From Balneolales bacterium (lineage in GTDB: Bacteria; Bacteroidota; Rhodothermia; Balneolales; Natronogracilivirgulaceae), in contig SLNO01000003.1 of the NCBI GenBank assembly GCA_007132975.1, positions 1 to 39,516 of the forward strand: a stretch of 39,516 bases of DNA, given 5' to 3'. Made by a program: the position numbers and the translations under genes. The notes below the pieces were generated by a model. It did not search any database and was not told the origin of the DNA. It worked only from the letters and a program-made list of their open reading frames with translations. Shown in pieces: positions 1 through 8,480 of the stretch; position 1 is the first letter of the stretch, and each line of letters opens with the position of its first letter.

Positions 1-7
1 TAAACAC

Positions 8-118
8 ATGAACCGAAGGTCGCGTAGCGCTATATTCATGATCGAAGCACTGACACACAGTCGTATGATCAAAATTGTCATGAATATTCTATCTGACCTC
101 ATAAATCAAAATTTTTAA
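8..118 (+). CDS. possible 36-codon small ORF
   Basis: An ATG-to-TAA frame of 36 codons. Its start lies in the same 12-base context (TAAACACATGAA, positions 1-12) that surrounds the start of the next gene (positions 116-127), and its TAA stop is the first three bases of that second copy. The predicted peptide is basic at the N-terminus and moderately hydrophobic after it, with no recognisable domain. The duplicated start context is seen directly; that the frame is translated is only inference. It could equally be an untranslated leader carrying a short duplication. Confidence 0.2.
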   Translation: MNRRSRSAIFMIEALTHSRMIKIVMNILSDLINQNF

Positions 119-122
119 ACAC

Positions 123-578
123 ATGAAAAAACTTTTTTTACTGATAATTCTCACCTTTACTCTTGCATCTGCAACCGTCGCTCAGAATACGGATCGAAAC
201 AGAGGTTTGGGTGCCATTTTGGGTGATCCTACCGGTATTAGCGCCGCCTATTGGACCTCCGGATCCAATTCCTTCAGCGCCGGAGCAGCCTGGCATTTTG
301 TGAATAATCCCTCATTGCATATTCACATTGACTACCTTTTCTATCGTTTTGATATCATTGAAGTGAACAAAGGGTCTTTGCCACTTTATTTCGGACTGGG
401 TGGTCGTGTTCGTTTTGACAACGAAGACAAGTTCGGTGTCCGATTTCCACTTGGAGTTGCCTACCACTTTGCCAATGATCCCCTCGAGATTTTTCTCGAA
501 GTTGTTCCTGTACTGGATCTTGTTCCCGGCACTGGCATCTCTGGTAACAGCGGTATTGGTATCCGCTATTATTTCTGA
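123..578 (+). CDS. small outer-membrane beta-barrel protein (BAPKO_0422/DUF3996-like)
   Basis: A 151-residue protein with a clear Sec signal peptide: Lys-Lys, then a hydrophobic stretch, with cleavage probably after Ala20. The mature part alternates hydrophobic and polar residues, has many aromatic and Gly residues, and ends in Tyr-Tyr-Phe, the usual C-terminal signal for outer-membrane barrels. The segments GAILGDPTGISAAYW, the central HIHIDYLFY and the late EIFLEVVPVLDLVPGTG resemble the small-barrel family around Borrelia BAPKO_0422; this is recalled family knowledge, not a search. It was probably made as a monocistronic unit, because a strong terminator follows. There is no Shine-Dalgarno sequence, as is common in Bacteroidota. 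Its function is unknown. Confidence 0.75.
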   Translation: MKKLFLLIILTFTLASATVAQNTDRNRGLGAILGDPTGISAAYWTSGSNSFSAGAAWHFVNNPSLHIHIDYLFYRFDIIEVNKGSLPLYFGLGGRVRFDNEDKFGVRFPLGVAYHFANDPLEIFLEVVPVLDLVPGTGISGNSGIGIRYYF

Positions 579-600
579 AAACCCTTTAATGTGAAAAACA

Positions 601-633
601 GCGGAGCATTAAGAAGGCTCCGCCTGCCTTTTT
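601..633 (+). terminator. rho-independent terminator of the barrel gene
   Basis: A seven-base stem GCGGAGC (601-607) pairs perfectly with GCTCCGC (617-623) across a nine-base loop. A short spacer and then five T residues (629-633) follow. It lies 22 bases after the stop codon. Confidence 0.75.
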
Positions 634-747
634 CAGAATCGACAAGGTCGACGGATTTTGGCAATCCATCCCACAGGCAATGACCGCACCGCCATGGCGA
701 TTCACCCCGTGCCCAATTGATATTCGTGCGGAGGGGCTTAGAACCAC

Positions 748-1995
748 CTATCCGGACATGTGGATAGTCTGACCCTCTCTTGCAAGCTCGGCATGCATGG
801 TAGAGTCTTTCGCCATCTTCTTGACTTTCTCGTCTACTTCCAGAAGCTGCTCATCTGTGAATTCCGGTCCAAAGTGAGTCAGGATGAGATGTTTGACTCC
901 ATTCTTCTTTGCCCGCTCTACAACAAGCTCCCATGCCGAGTGACCGCGATTCTCTTTGGTGCGGTAATCCTCGAGGTCATACTGGGCATTGTGGATAAGC
1001 ACGTCCGCCTCTGAGACAAACGCATCAAACTGCTTCAGATAGGGGAGGTTCTTCCCCCTCATACTACTGTTTTCAAGCGTATTGAGCTCGTTATCCGGAC
1101 AAAAGACGATTTTCTTTCTACCGATCTCGAATTTATAGATGGCTGTTTCAACCGGGTGGTTGGCCGAGATGTACCGGACACTGTATCCTTCAAAGTTCTG
1201 ACCGTCACGCTTGATGGAATGGTAATCCAAATGCGCCTTGAACATCTGGGATGTAATCGGTGAGTAGGTATAGGATACCTGGTCAACAAGCACCTCTTTG
1301 GTCGATCCCGTGATTTGTTGCGGCATGTATACATCAAATTTATTTCTTTCAGAATACAGCGGCTTAAAAAACGGGAATCCCTGAATATGGTCCCAATGCG
1401 GGTGCGTAAGGAATATGCGTCCATTTACAGGCTCTTCCTCTTCCGCAAGCTGGTTCCCAAGATTTCGGATACCTGTTCCGGCATCCAGGATAAGCAGTTG
1501 CTTCTGTGCTGGCACTTTGATCTGGACGCAGGTAGTATTCCCTCCAAACTGTGAGTATTCTTTGCCAGGGCAGGGTATGGATCCTCGCACACCCCATAAC
1601 GTAATCTGAATGGCATCTCCAAGAACCTCCTCTATCTTCTCAGCAAGCTTGCTGTAGACCATGGGCTTGTGGAAGAAATCCGTGACTCCCGCTTTGAGGG
1701 CAATATCCTTCTCGACGGGGTAATCGCGCCCTGTCAAAACCAGAATCGGGAGGTTTTCAAAGTTTTCATCCTCTTTCAGCTGCTGGCAGAGATGCAGGCC
1801 GTTTCCATCGGGGAAATGAAGGTCCATGATAATCAGATCTGGTCTGACATCATACACACTCTGGATTGCTCCCTCGAATGTATTGTGCTGATAGAATTTG
1901 TAACCTTTTTTCCTGAGAAATGAGCCGACCAGTTCGCAAAGCGTAAGATCGTCTTCAATCATAAGGATTTTCATTCCCCTTTCACTTTTCGCCAT
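748..1995 (-). CDS. response-regulator receiver domain fused to an MBL-fold metallohydrolase
   Basis: A 415-residue two-domain protein. Residues 8-126 form a CheY-like receiver with the acidic pair Glu14-Asp15-Asp16, phospho-acceptor Asp58, Thr88 and Lys110. Residues 130-415 form a metallo-beta-lactamase-fold phosphodiesterase-like domain: it opens with LWGVRGSIPCPG, carries HPHWDH (198-203), and has further metal-ligand candidates His280, Asp301, His352 and His374. All signature residues of both domains are present, so it is probably a phosphorylation-gated hydrolase. The MBL subfamily (COG1235-like) includes cyclic-nucleotide phosphodiesterases and tRNA/RNA-processing relatives; the substrate cannot be told. 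There is no DNA-binding output domain. Met8 (ATG at 1974, just after AAGGGG) is an alternative start that leaves the receiver intact. No partner kinase lies next to it. Confidence 0.88.
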   Translation of the reverse strand: MAKSERGMKILMIEDDLTLCELVGSFLRKKGYKFYQHNTFEGAIQSVYDVRPDLIIMDLHFPDGNGLHLCQQLKEDENFENLPILVLTGRDYPVEKDIALKAGVTDFFHKPMVYSKLAEKIEEVLGDAIQITLWGVRGSIPCPGKEYSQFGGNTTCVQIKVPAQKQLLILDAGTGIRNLGNQLAEEEEPVNGRIFLTHPHWDHIQGFPFFKPLYSERNKFDVYMPQQITGSTKEVLVDQVSYTYSPITSQMFKAHLDYHSIKRDGQNFEGYSVRYISANHPVETAIYKFEIGRKKIVFCPDNELNTLENSSMRGKNLPYLKQFDAFVSEADVLIHNAQYDLEDYRTKENRGHSAWELVVERAKKNGVKHLILTHFGPEFTDEQLLEVDEKVKKMAKDSTMHAELAREGQTIHMSG

Positions 1996-2120
1996 ATAGC
2001 CTATCCGTTTGTTTTTTGGTCAGGGTAATATCTAACACTTGATAAAATTTGCAATCAATATAAGGGATTGTCGGGAAAAAAAGCGTCTAATTTTCAGAGA
2101 GTTCACCCGAAATCTTTCCC

Positions 2121-4442
2121 CTATCCATCCAGCTTCTGCCTCAACTCCTCAAGTTTGTCCTGTTTTTTGTCAAGTTTCTTTTGTGCATCGTCAATTTTCT
2201 GTTGAATTTCATCAATAAGATCATTGCCTTTACCACCGGGATTTATAAACGTTTTCGTATCCCTGTACCTCATGATTTCCTCATGGAGGCTCTCACACTC
2301 TTTCTTCATTTTGAAGAATTCAGCTCGCAATGACTTGTCAGCCGACAATTGCGGATCCGCCGCAGGGCCCGGTTTTCTGCCGGATCCGCGAACTTTCTGA
2401 TAAATCTTGTCGCAGGCTTCTTTGTACTCCTTATCAATCTTCTGCTTTTTCTTGATAGGCACAAAACCGATTTTACGGAACTGTTCCTGAAGTTGCTTTG
2501 CCTGCTGCACTGCCTGTTCGGGGTCCTCATGTTCGCCCAGCTTCACAAGCTCTGCAATGATCTCCTTCTTTTTGTCATAGTTCTCTTTCTGGTCGTCCCT
2601 GATAGACCTGAAATGCAGTCTGCGAGCCTCATAGAAGGCATCCATGGACTTTTTGAACCTCTTCCAGAGCTTTCCTGCCTTTCTGCGAGGAACTGGTCCG
2701 GACTCCTTCCAGGCCTTCATCAACGCATCCATTTCAGCTGTCGCCTCCTTCCAGTCGGTCCGGCTGGAGAGTGCCTCGGCTTTTTCACAAAGAGCAACTT
2801 TATCCTTTAGGTTCTCCTGCTCCTGATCCCGGATGACATCCAGGTTCTCGACCTTCTTTTCGTTGAACTTTCTGGTCGCCTCGTTAAAACGCTCCCAGAG
2901 TTCGTCGTTGTTCTTTTTAGGGACAGGACCTACTTTTTTCCATTTCTTGTGAAGATTATTTATCTCGCGGACGGCAACGGCCAGGTCTTCTTCCTCCAAA
3001 AGGGCTTCTGCAAGTTCACAGAGCCGTGTTTTCTTGCGGATGTTTTTTTGCGTTAATGACTTGAACTCGCTGTTGAATTCAATCTTCCTGGCAAAGTAAT
3101 CATCACGCACAGACTTGAAACGCTCCCATATGGTATCGGACTGCTCGCCTGGAACGTGCCCGATCTTTCTCCACTGTCGAGAAAGCTCTTCAATTTCTTT
3201 GTCTTTCTGCTCCCAGTTTTCTGTATGAGCTCCGATGGAAGTCACAACCTGATTCAACTTGTCAAGCACGGTCAGCTTTCCAACAAGGTTTTCCTCCTCC
3301 TTTTGAGCTTTCCTTACCAAGAAAGCAACTTTCTTGTCATTGAACTCCTGCACCAGCTCATCATATTTCTTCTGTTGCTCTTCGGCTTCCGGCTCATTTG
3401 GGACGTCCTTGATATCTTCCCAGCGGCTGGTGAGTTTCCCGACCTGCTTGAATGCCTGCCATCTCTTCCTGTCGATGACATCCTGCAGCTGGTCAATTAT
3501 CTTCGCCCGCTTGTCCATGTTCTCCTTGCGGCGCTCACGTCGTTTTTCCTGCCATTCAGACTTGCGCTGAGCTACAACCTCCTGTGCCGCTTCCAGGCGC
3601 TGGAGCAGATTGTTGTAACCGTCCTGCGAGGCCCTTTCAGCATCTTCATCGAGGAGTTGGTCCCACTTGAAACGGATATTGTCGAGTTCCGACTGCATCT
3701 GTTGCCAGCCGCCTTCCCTCGTAACTTTTTTGGCTTTCAGTGCTAACTCCAACATCCCGGACAATGACTCGGGATATTCCCCAGGCAGGTCCTCTTCTTC
3801 CTCCTGCGCCGGACCGGCATCTTCAGCTGCTTCCGCCTCAATGGGTTTACTTTCCGCAGGCGTCACTTTTTCAAAGGAAGAATCATTGGTTTCTTTCTGT
3901 TCGCCAGTTGCTTCATCCAGGTCTCCTTGCCCGGATTCCACGGCTTCCACTTTATCTGGACCGGTTCCCCCGGCCTCCATTTCATCCGGTCCGGACTCCT
4001 TACTTTCCGACACCCCGGTTTCCGGATCTACCGGAACTAATGCGCTTTCGTGCTTCTCTTCCGGTTTATCGGCAATATTTCTATGCGGTTCTTTGGCGGC
4101 TTCCCCGCTTTCAGCCACGACATCTTGCGGTTCGTGTTCAGATATCACCGCATCAATTTTTGAAACGAGTTTTTCATAATCACCAACAGCCCTTGCTGAG
4201 ACTGCTTCCTCGCGAAGCTGTTTCAGACGCTGCAGGAGTTCCGGACTGCGTTCTTCATTGCGCAAGAGCGCAAGGCTGGTGTCCACATACTTCTCGACAG
4301 ATGCGAACTGGTTGGCAAAATAGCGAAGAGCCTCATCCACTTCGGCCTGATCGACCCTGGCTAGCTCTTTCCCTTGAAAAATCGCATTGTCCTTTTGCAG
4401 GACGCGACCATCATCCTTAACGATCGAAAACTCGTTTTCCAT
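2121..4442 (-). CDS. large DUF349-repeat coiled-coil protein
   Basis: A highly charged protein of 773 residues. I start it at the ATG at 4442; a GTG three codons upstream is possible. Order of parts: an N-terminal helical region (to about 105), a long acidic, Pro/Gly/Glu-rich linker (about 105-225), then about six DUF349 units (about 240-690). Each unit carries a W-x-x-(I/V)-G-x-V-P signature followed by a W/Y-x-x-F helix: RWEDIKDVP, QWRKIGHVP, KWKKVGPVP, AWKESGPVP, QFRKIGFVP. A C-terminal coiled coil (about 708-773) closes it. DUF349 proteins of Bacteroidota have this architecture; their role is not firmly established. No signal peptide or membrane segment is visible, so it is probably cytoplasmic. 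It stands alone, with 125 and 194 bases of AT-rich sequence on either side. Confidence 0.85.
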   Translation of the reverse strand: MENEFSIVKDDGRVLQKDNAIFQGKELARVDQAEVDEALRYFANQFASVEKYVDTSLALLRNEERSPELLQRLKQLREEAVSARAVGDYEKLVSKIDAVISEHEPQDVVAESGEAAKEPHRNIADKPEEKHESALVPVDPETGVSESKESGPDEMEAGGTGPDKVEAVESGQGDLDEATGEQKETNDSSFEKVTPAESKPIEAEAAEDAGPAQEEEEDLPGEYPESLSGMLELALKAKKVTREGGWQQMQSELDNIRFKWDQLLDEDAERASQDGYNNLLQRLEAAQEVVAQRKSEWQEKRRERRKENMDKRAKIIDQLQDVIDRKRWQAFKQVGKLTSRWEDIKDVPNEPEAEEQQKKYDELVQEFNDKKVAFLVRKAQKEEENLVGKLTVLDKLNQVVTSIGAHTENWEQKDKEIEELSRQWRKIGHVPGEQSDTIWERFKSVRDDYFARKIEFNSEFKSLTQKNIRKKTRLCELAEALLEEEDLAVAVREINNLHKKWKKVGPVPKKNNDELWERFNEATRKFNEKKVENLDVIRDQEQENLKDKVALCEKAEALSSRTDWKEATAEMDALMKAWKESGPVPRRKAGKLWKRFKKSMDAFYEARRLHFRSIRDDQKENYDKKKEIIAELVKLGEHEDPEQAVQQAKQLQEQFRKIGFVPIKKKQKIDKEYKEACDKIYQKVRGSGRKPGPAADPQLSADKSLRAEFFKMKKECESLHEEIMRYRDTKTFINPGGKGNDLIDEIQQKIDDAQKKLDKKQDKLEELRQKLDG

Positions 4443-4636
4443 TAAAATCACTCAGACATGGATTTTGTTAAAACAGGAGTTGGTTCTGGCTACGGCATTG
4501 CTGTCCAAATCTACCACTATTAAATAGAGTTCCTGTGTAGAAGTATCATTTATAACCTGATAATTCTATAGCTAAAAAGAATAATAAAAAATCCTGCAAG
4601 AGTAAATGTTTTTCACTTTATCAGCACAACCTGCCA

Positions 4637-5422
4637 CTATTTTTTCATAGCCAGTTCACCAACGACAAGCCCTAGACGTACGGGCAGCCATCGACTGAGC
4701 AGATAAGGGATACGCAGCAAGGATCGGGACAGTTTCAGCGGAGCATTGTCGGAAAGACCCTGAAGCCCGCGCAAGACTACCTTTTCAGGTGACTGCAACC
4801 CCCTGAATGCGGCTTTTTTCCGGTCCACACCAGCCACCTCCATAAACGCGGTATCAACAGGGCCGGGACACAGAGCGCTCACGTGCACACCTGTTCCTTG
4901 CAATTCTTTCCAAAGGCTCCAGCTGATATTGATCACAAATTGCTTTGTGGCAGAGTAGACTCCGAAATAGGGTATCGGCAGAAACCCGGCCATGGATGAG
5001 ACATTCAGGATACCGCCGCGACCTCTGCGGACCATCCCCGGAAGCAGCAGGCGAGTGAGCAACACCAGTGATGCCGTGTTCACCTGCATCATCTGCTGAT
5101 ACATTTCAGGCGCACCATCCAGAAAACCTCCGTTAAAGCCAAACCCTGCATTGTTTATCAGGATATCGATCTCAATGCCCTTTTTCTGCAATGCCTGGAC
5201 AAGCAACCGAGGTCCGGACGGGTCCGAAAGGTCACACGAGATCACCGTTACACCGCAATCGTATTCTGCCCGCAACTGCTCTGCAAGGTCTTCAAGCCGG
5301 TCTCTGCGTCTCGCCGTGACAACAAGCACGGCTCCGTATGATGCCAGTTTGTGACAGAAAGCGGCCCCGATTCCCGATGAAGCACCGGAAACCAGGACCG
5401 TTCTGTTTTTGTAATACTTCAT
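4637..5422 (-). CDS. short-chain dehydrogenase/reductase (SDR family)
   Basis: A 261-residue classical SDR. The Rossmann cofactor motif GASSGIG is at 13-19, NNAG at 90-93, the catalytic Ser at 142/143 (NVSS), and the Tyr156-x-x-x-Lys160 pair in YSATK. The Arg-rich stretch after the second strand (TARRRDR) suggests NADP(H) preference. A PGPVDTAF segment near 186-193 matches the SDR substrate loop. The C-terminal 40 residues are hydrophobic and basic, as in DltE-like or membrane-associated SDRs. It starts 32 bases after the mechanosensitive channel gene on the same strand, so the two are probably co-transcribed. The substrate is unknown. Confidence 0.9.
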   Translation of the reverse strand: MKYYKNRTVLVSGASSGIGAAFCHKLASYGAVLVVTARRRDRLEDLAEQLRAEYDCGVTVISCDLSDPSGPRLLVQALQKKGIEIDILINNAGFGFNGGFLDGAPEMYQQMMQVNTASLVLLTRLLLPGMVRRGRGGILNVSSMAGFLPIPYFGVYSATKQFVINISWSLWKELQGTGVHVSALCPGPVDTAFMEVAGVDRKKAAFRGLQSPEKVVLRGLQGLSDNAPLKLSRSLLRIPYLLSRWLPVRLGLVVGELAMKK

Positions 5423-5454
5423 TTACTGCTTTAAAAAAAGTGTACTGATTCCTG

Positions 5455-6282
5455 CTATTTCTTGTCTGCGGGGAACAAGTGCACATCGCGTTGCGGGAAT
5501 GGAATACTGATGCCTTCCTTGTCGAATCGCTCCTTGATATCCTTGATCAGCGCGAAGCGGGTTGGCCACATTTCCGACGCCTTCACCCATGGACGCACAA
5601 ACAGATCTACCGAGCTGTCACCCAGCTCACCCACGGCTACCATGGGTTCCGGGTCTTTCAGGACGCGTTCGTCAGCTGCCAGCGCTTCGTTAATGATCTT
5701 CATCGCTTTGTCGATGTCATCGGTATAGCTGATACCGAAAACCATGTCAACCCGACGGGTAGGGAGGGTTGAAAAATTGGAGATATTCTGACCCCAAATA
5801 TTGGAGTTTGGAATGATCATGTGAATATTGTCAAAAGTGTGCATTTTGGTCGAAAAGAGGCCAATCTCATCCACAACACCCAACACGCCGCTGATATTCA
5901 CGGCATTACCTACGCTGAAGGGACGGAACAGCATGATCATCACCCCAGCGGAGAAATTGCTGAGGGTACCCTGCAAGGCCAGGCCAACAGCAAGACCGGC
6001 GACACCAAGAAGGGCTACAAGACTGGTGGTTTCCACCCCAAACCGGTTCAGAACGGCAATGACCGTAGCGATCAGGATAAGTACCTTGACGGTTTGTGCC
6101 AGGATAGGTGTAAGTGTCTCGTCGATCCGCTCGGATTTTTGACAGGCCTTCCTGACCCGTTTGCTGGCCCAGCCGGCAATCAGCCAACCTATAATGAGAA
6201 TCACGATGGCGCCGACAATATTGAATCCATACGGCACAATAACTTCGGCTACGATCTCTTCAATGTTCTCCAAATTTTCCAT
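5455..6282 (-). CDS. mscS: small-conductance mechanosensitive channel, MscS family
   Basis: A 275-residue MscS-type channel that would open under membrane tension to release solutes in osmotic downshock. Three membrane helices are visible (about 15-38, 62-82 and 88-118). The third is the Gly/Ala-rich pore helix with GVAGLAVGLALQGTLSNF followed by the conserved LFRPFSVGN, then the beta domain with the PNSNIWGQNISNF stretch. A longer frame starts at 6351, but the ATG at 6282 has AAGGAG six bases upstream and gives the normal N-terminus, so I chose it. The length is close to E. coli MscS (286). It probably forms an operon with the downstream SDR gene. Confidence 0.93.
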   Translation of the reverse strand: MENLENIEEIVAEVIVPYGFNIVGAIVILIIGWLIAGWASKRVRKACQKSERIDETLTPILAQTVKVLILIATVIAVLNRFGVETTSLVALLGVAGLAVGLALQGTLSNFSAGVMIMLFRPFSVGNAVNISGVLGVVDEIGLFSTKMHTFDNIHMIIPNSNIWGQNISNFSTLPTRRVDMVFGISYTDDIDKAMKIINEALAADERVLKDPEPMVAVGELGDSSVDLFVRPWVKASEMWPTRFALIKDIKERFDKEGISIPFPQRDVHLFPADKK

Positions 6283-6288
6283 TTCATA

Positions 6289-6294
6289 CTCCTT
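6289..6294 (-). promoter_or_regulatory. Shine-Dalgarno sequence of mscS
   Basis: AAGGAG on the minus strand, six bases before the ATG at 6282. It decides the start against the longer frame beginning at 6351. Confidence 0.7.
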
Positions 6295-6487
6295 AATTGA
6301 TTTTTGTTGTGCTGCGATATCAGCCCTATCCAAATGATACGGCATCCCCATTTATTTCAATCCGGATACAATTTATCCCGGTATTCCCTTGAATGGATTG
6401 CTGTACGGTAGAAAATTTACTGATATTTACGTTTTTTATCTAATCGATTTTTCTTGATAGAAAATCTTATACCTTCGTTGTCCGCAC

Positions 6488-6520
6488 ATAAAAATGGCAG
6501 GATGGTTATCCCACCCTGCC
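6488..6520 (-). terminator. rho-independent terminator of dps
   Basis: On the minus strand a ten-base stem with one mismatch (6511-6520 against 6496-6505) and a five-base loop is followed by ATTTTTA. It lies about 50 bases after the dps stop codon and separates dps from mscS. Confidence 0.75.
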
Positions 6521-6571
6521 ACAGTCTGCAAACCGGTGGCAATACCGGTTCTGTAATGCTCGGATTCTGGT

Positions 6572-7066
6572 CTACTGGAGATGGCTGCGAAGCATCCAGG
6601 CAACTTTGGAATGAACGGAGATGCGCTCAACAGCCAGGTCCATGGATGCCTCGTCACCGGCTTCCTCGCACAACGGTATCACTTTGCGTGCCGTGCGTAT
6701 CACCGCTTCATTGGCCTCCTGGAGCTTCTTCAGCATGGTCTTGTCATCCGGCAGGCCCTCTTCTTCCGTTATCGTGGTAATTTTTGAATACTCCTTGAAC
6801 GATCCGGGGGCAAAATGACCCAGTATCCTGATCTGCTCGGCAATCACGTCGATGGCCTCCGCCAGTTCGGTGTACTGCTCCTCAAACATGGCATGGAGCG
6901 GCTGGAAGTTCATGCCGGTCACGTTCCAGTGGTAGTTGTGGGTTTTCAGATAGAGCATGTAGCTGTCTGCCAGCAGGTTGCCGAGCGCTTTCGCAATTTT
7001 TCCGCGCTGCTCTTCAGAAATCCCGATATTAATGTTCTTTTCCGACTTTTCGACTATCGAGGTCAT
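6572..7066 (-). CDS. dps: Dps-family ferritin-like DNA-protection protein
   Basis: A 164-residue Dps/miniferritin. It would oxidise Fe(II) with peroxide, store the iron in a dodecamer shell and limit oxidative damage. The dinuclear ferroxidase signature is complete: His46 in NYHWNV, His58 in PLH, Glu62, and Asp73 with Glu77 in AIDVIAEQ. The helix-rich C-terminal part with ISVHSKVAWMLRSHLQ is normal for the family. The frame extends upstream to 7129, but the ATG at 7066 has a perfect AGGAGG five bases before it and gives the usual length. It is set off by its own terminator and by a 95-base leader behind the RluA-type gene, so it is probably an independent stress-inducible unit. Confidence 0.93.
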   Translation of the reverse strand: MTSIVEKSEKNINIGISEEQRGKIAKALGNLLADSYMLYLKTHNYHWNVTGMNFQPLHAMFEEQYTELAEAIDVIAEQIRILGHFAPGSFKEYSKITTITEEEGLPDDKTMLKKLQEANEAVIRTARKVIPLCEEAGDEASMDLAVERISVHSKVAWMLRSHLQ

Positions 7067-7071
7067 GGTTT

Positions 7072-7077
7072 CCTCCT
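7072..7077 (-). promoter_or_regulatory. strong Shine-Dalgarno sequence of dps
   Basis: AGGAGG on the minus strand, five bases before the ATG at 7066. It is the strongest ribosome binding site noticed in the window, most of whose genes lack one. It fits a protein made in large amounts and fixes the start codon. Confidence 0.75.
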
Positions 7078-7161
7078 GTATCTCTTTTAATAATTGTCTG
7101 TTGATCTTCAGAGTCATTGAAGCTCTCAATGCCTCAACGCCCGTGGTCTTCCAATCGTTCT

Positions 7162-7878
7162 TCAGCTCTTGCGGTAATATACGATAAGGCGCTTGAAATC
7201 CTTGGGCATTTCCGCTTCCAGCCCGATGACCGCGCCGGTGGATGGATGGTGGAACTCAAGGCGGGATGCGTGCAGCGCCTGGCGGTCGATCAGCTTCTCC
7301 TCCTGCTCGTCACTGGCGTAATGACGGTCGCCAACGGTCGGATGGCCAATTTCGGCAAACTGAACCCTGATCTGGTTCTTCAGGCCGGTATCAAGAGCCA
7401 CTTCCACCAATGATGTATTCCGGAAACGCTCGATAACCCTGTACAAGAGCCGCGCCCTGGTCCCTTCCGGATCCCCCTCCGGAACTATCACATTGCGGAA
7501 ACCATCCTTTATCCTCTTCATGTAGTGGATCAGCTCGCCTTCGGCCGGATCGGGGGTCCCGCGTACCAGCGCCAGGTAGATCCGGGCGGGCTCGTGGCTG
7601 CGGAACTGTTCCATGAGTCGGGTCCTTGCCCGGGTACTCTTGGCGAACAGCACCACCCCGCTCGTGTACCGGTCGATGCGGTGCACTGTCTGCGCCCGCC
7701 GTTTCTGCGGCTCAAGGTACAGGTCCAGCGCATCCTGAAGATTGGGCGATTTCATGCCAGGGATAGGCACCGTCAGTATGCCGGCCGGCTTGTTGACCGC
7801 AATGATCTGGGCATCTTCGTACAGGACCTCCGCCCGGGCGCGGGCGTGAAGCGCAACATGCTTTTTTTTCTTTTTCAT
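7162..7878 (-). CDS. RluA-family RNA pseudouridine synthase
   Basis: A 238-residue pseudouridine synthase that would isomerise uridines in rRNA or tRNA. The catalytic motif HRIDRYTSGVV places the active Asp at residue 69. The later family segments LKNQIRVQFAEIGHPTVGD and HASRLEFHHP are also present. It begins with a very basic Lys-rich tail and has no S4 RNA-binding domain, like the short RluA/RluC-type members. The target position cannot be assigned. Its ATG overlaps the TGA of the upstream TPR gene by four bases (ATGA), which implies translational coupling. Confidence 0.9.
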   Translation of the reverse strand: MKKKKKHVALHARARAEVLYEDAQIIAVNKPAGILTVPIPGMKSPNLQDALDLYLEPQKRRAQTVHRIDRYTSGVVLFAKSTRARTRLMEQFRSHEPARIYLALVRGTPDPAEGELIHYMKRIKDGFRNVIVPEGDPEGTRARLLYRVIERFRNTSLVEVALDTGLKNQIRVQFAEIGHPTVGDRHYASDEQEEKLIDRQALHASRLEFHHPSTGAVIGLEAEMPKDFKRLIVYYRKS

Positions 7879-8441
7879 GGTGTTGGATTTGGGGGCTGTC
7901 CGGCACCTTCGAGCTGTCTCAGGAATTCCCTGCTTTCCGTATCCCCGGGAAAACGCGCCGTGCAGGTGATCATGACCAGCCTGGCCTCGTTCAGCCGTTT
8001 CAGGTGGACCAGTACAGCGGCGAGATTCCTTAGTATCAGCGGTGTTTCTCCGCCATGGCGAATGCTCTGCCTTATCACCTTCTCCGCCTCCTCATACTTC
8101 CGCTGCGCCGCCAGGGCGTCGAACAACTCGTTGAGCAGGCCTACGTGGTCTGGCCACACCTGAAGCGCCTGACGGTACGACGATTCCGCCTGCGACCAGA
8201 AGCCAAGCAGGCTGCATACCGACCCCATCATGAAGTGTGCATAAGCCAGGTCATCACCCTCCGCCCTGGACAGATAGCCAACCAGTTCATCCCCTATTCC
8301 GCGAAGTCGGTTCACAGATTGGCGGGTCAACCGGTCATCCTTCCCCTCTTCGGCGGCCTCCAACCGGTCGGAGAGATCCACTATCTCCTCGGAAAGTGCC
8401 AGCAGTTTCGGCTTCAGGGGCTCTGGCCGTTCGGCGATCAT
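7875..8441 (-). CDS. TPR-repeat protein
   Basis: A 188-residue helical protein. About three tetratricopeptide-like units are visible (roughly 66-99, 100-133 and 134-167), with the typical W-x-x-A-x-x-x-Y-R-x-A-L and Y-x-x-A-E patterns. The N-terminal 60 residues look like a helical, charged region. It has no signal peptide and should be a cytoplasmic scaffold or adaptor. It is translationally coupled to the downstream RluA-type synthase and follows the small unknown gene at a 39-base distance. No specific function can be given. Confidence 0.8.
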   Translation of the reverse strand: MIAERPEPLKPKLLALSEEIVDLSDRLEAAEEGKDDRLTRQSVNRLRGIGDELVGYLSRAEGDDLAYAHFMMGSVCSLLGFWSQAESSYRQALQVWPDHVGLLNELFDALAAQRKYEEAEKVIRQSIRHGGETPLILRNLAAVLVHLKRLNEARLVMITCTARFPGDTESREFLRQLEGAGQPPNPTP

Positions 8442-8480
8442 GGGTTTCGGGGTTCTCAGGCCGCTTTGATCGCGGGCCGA

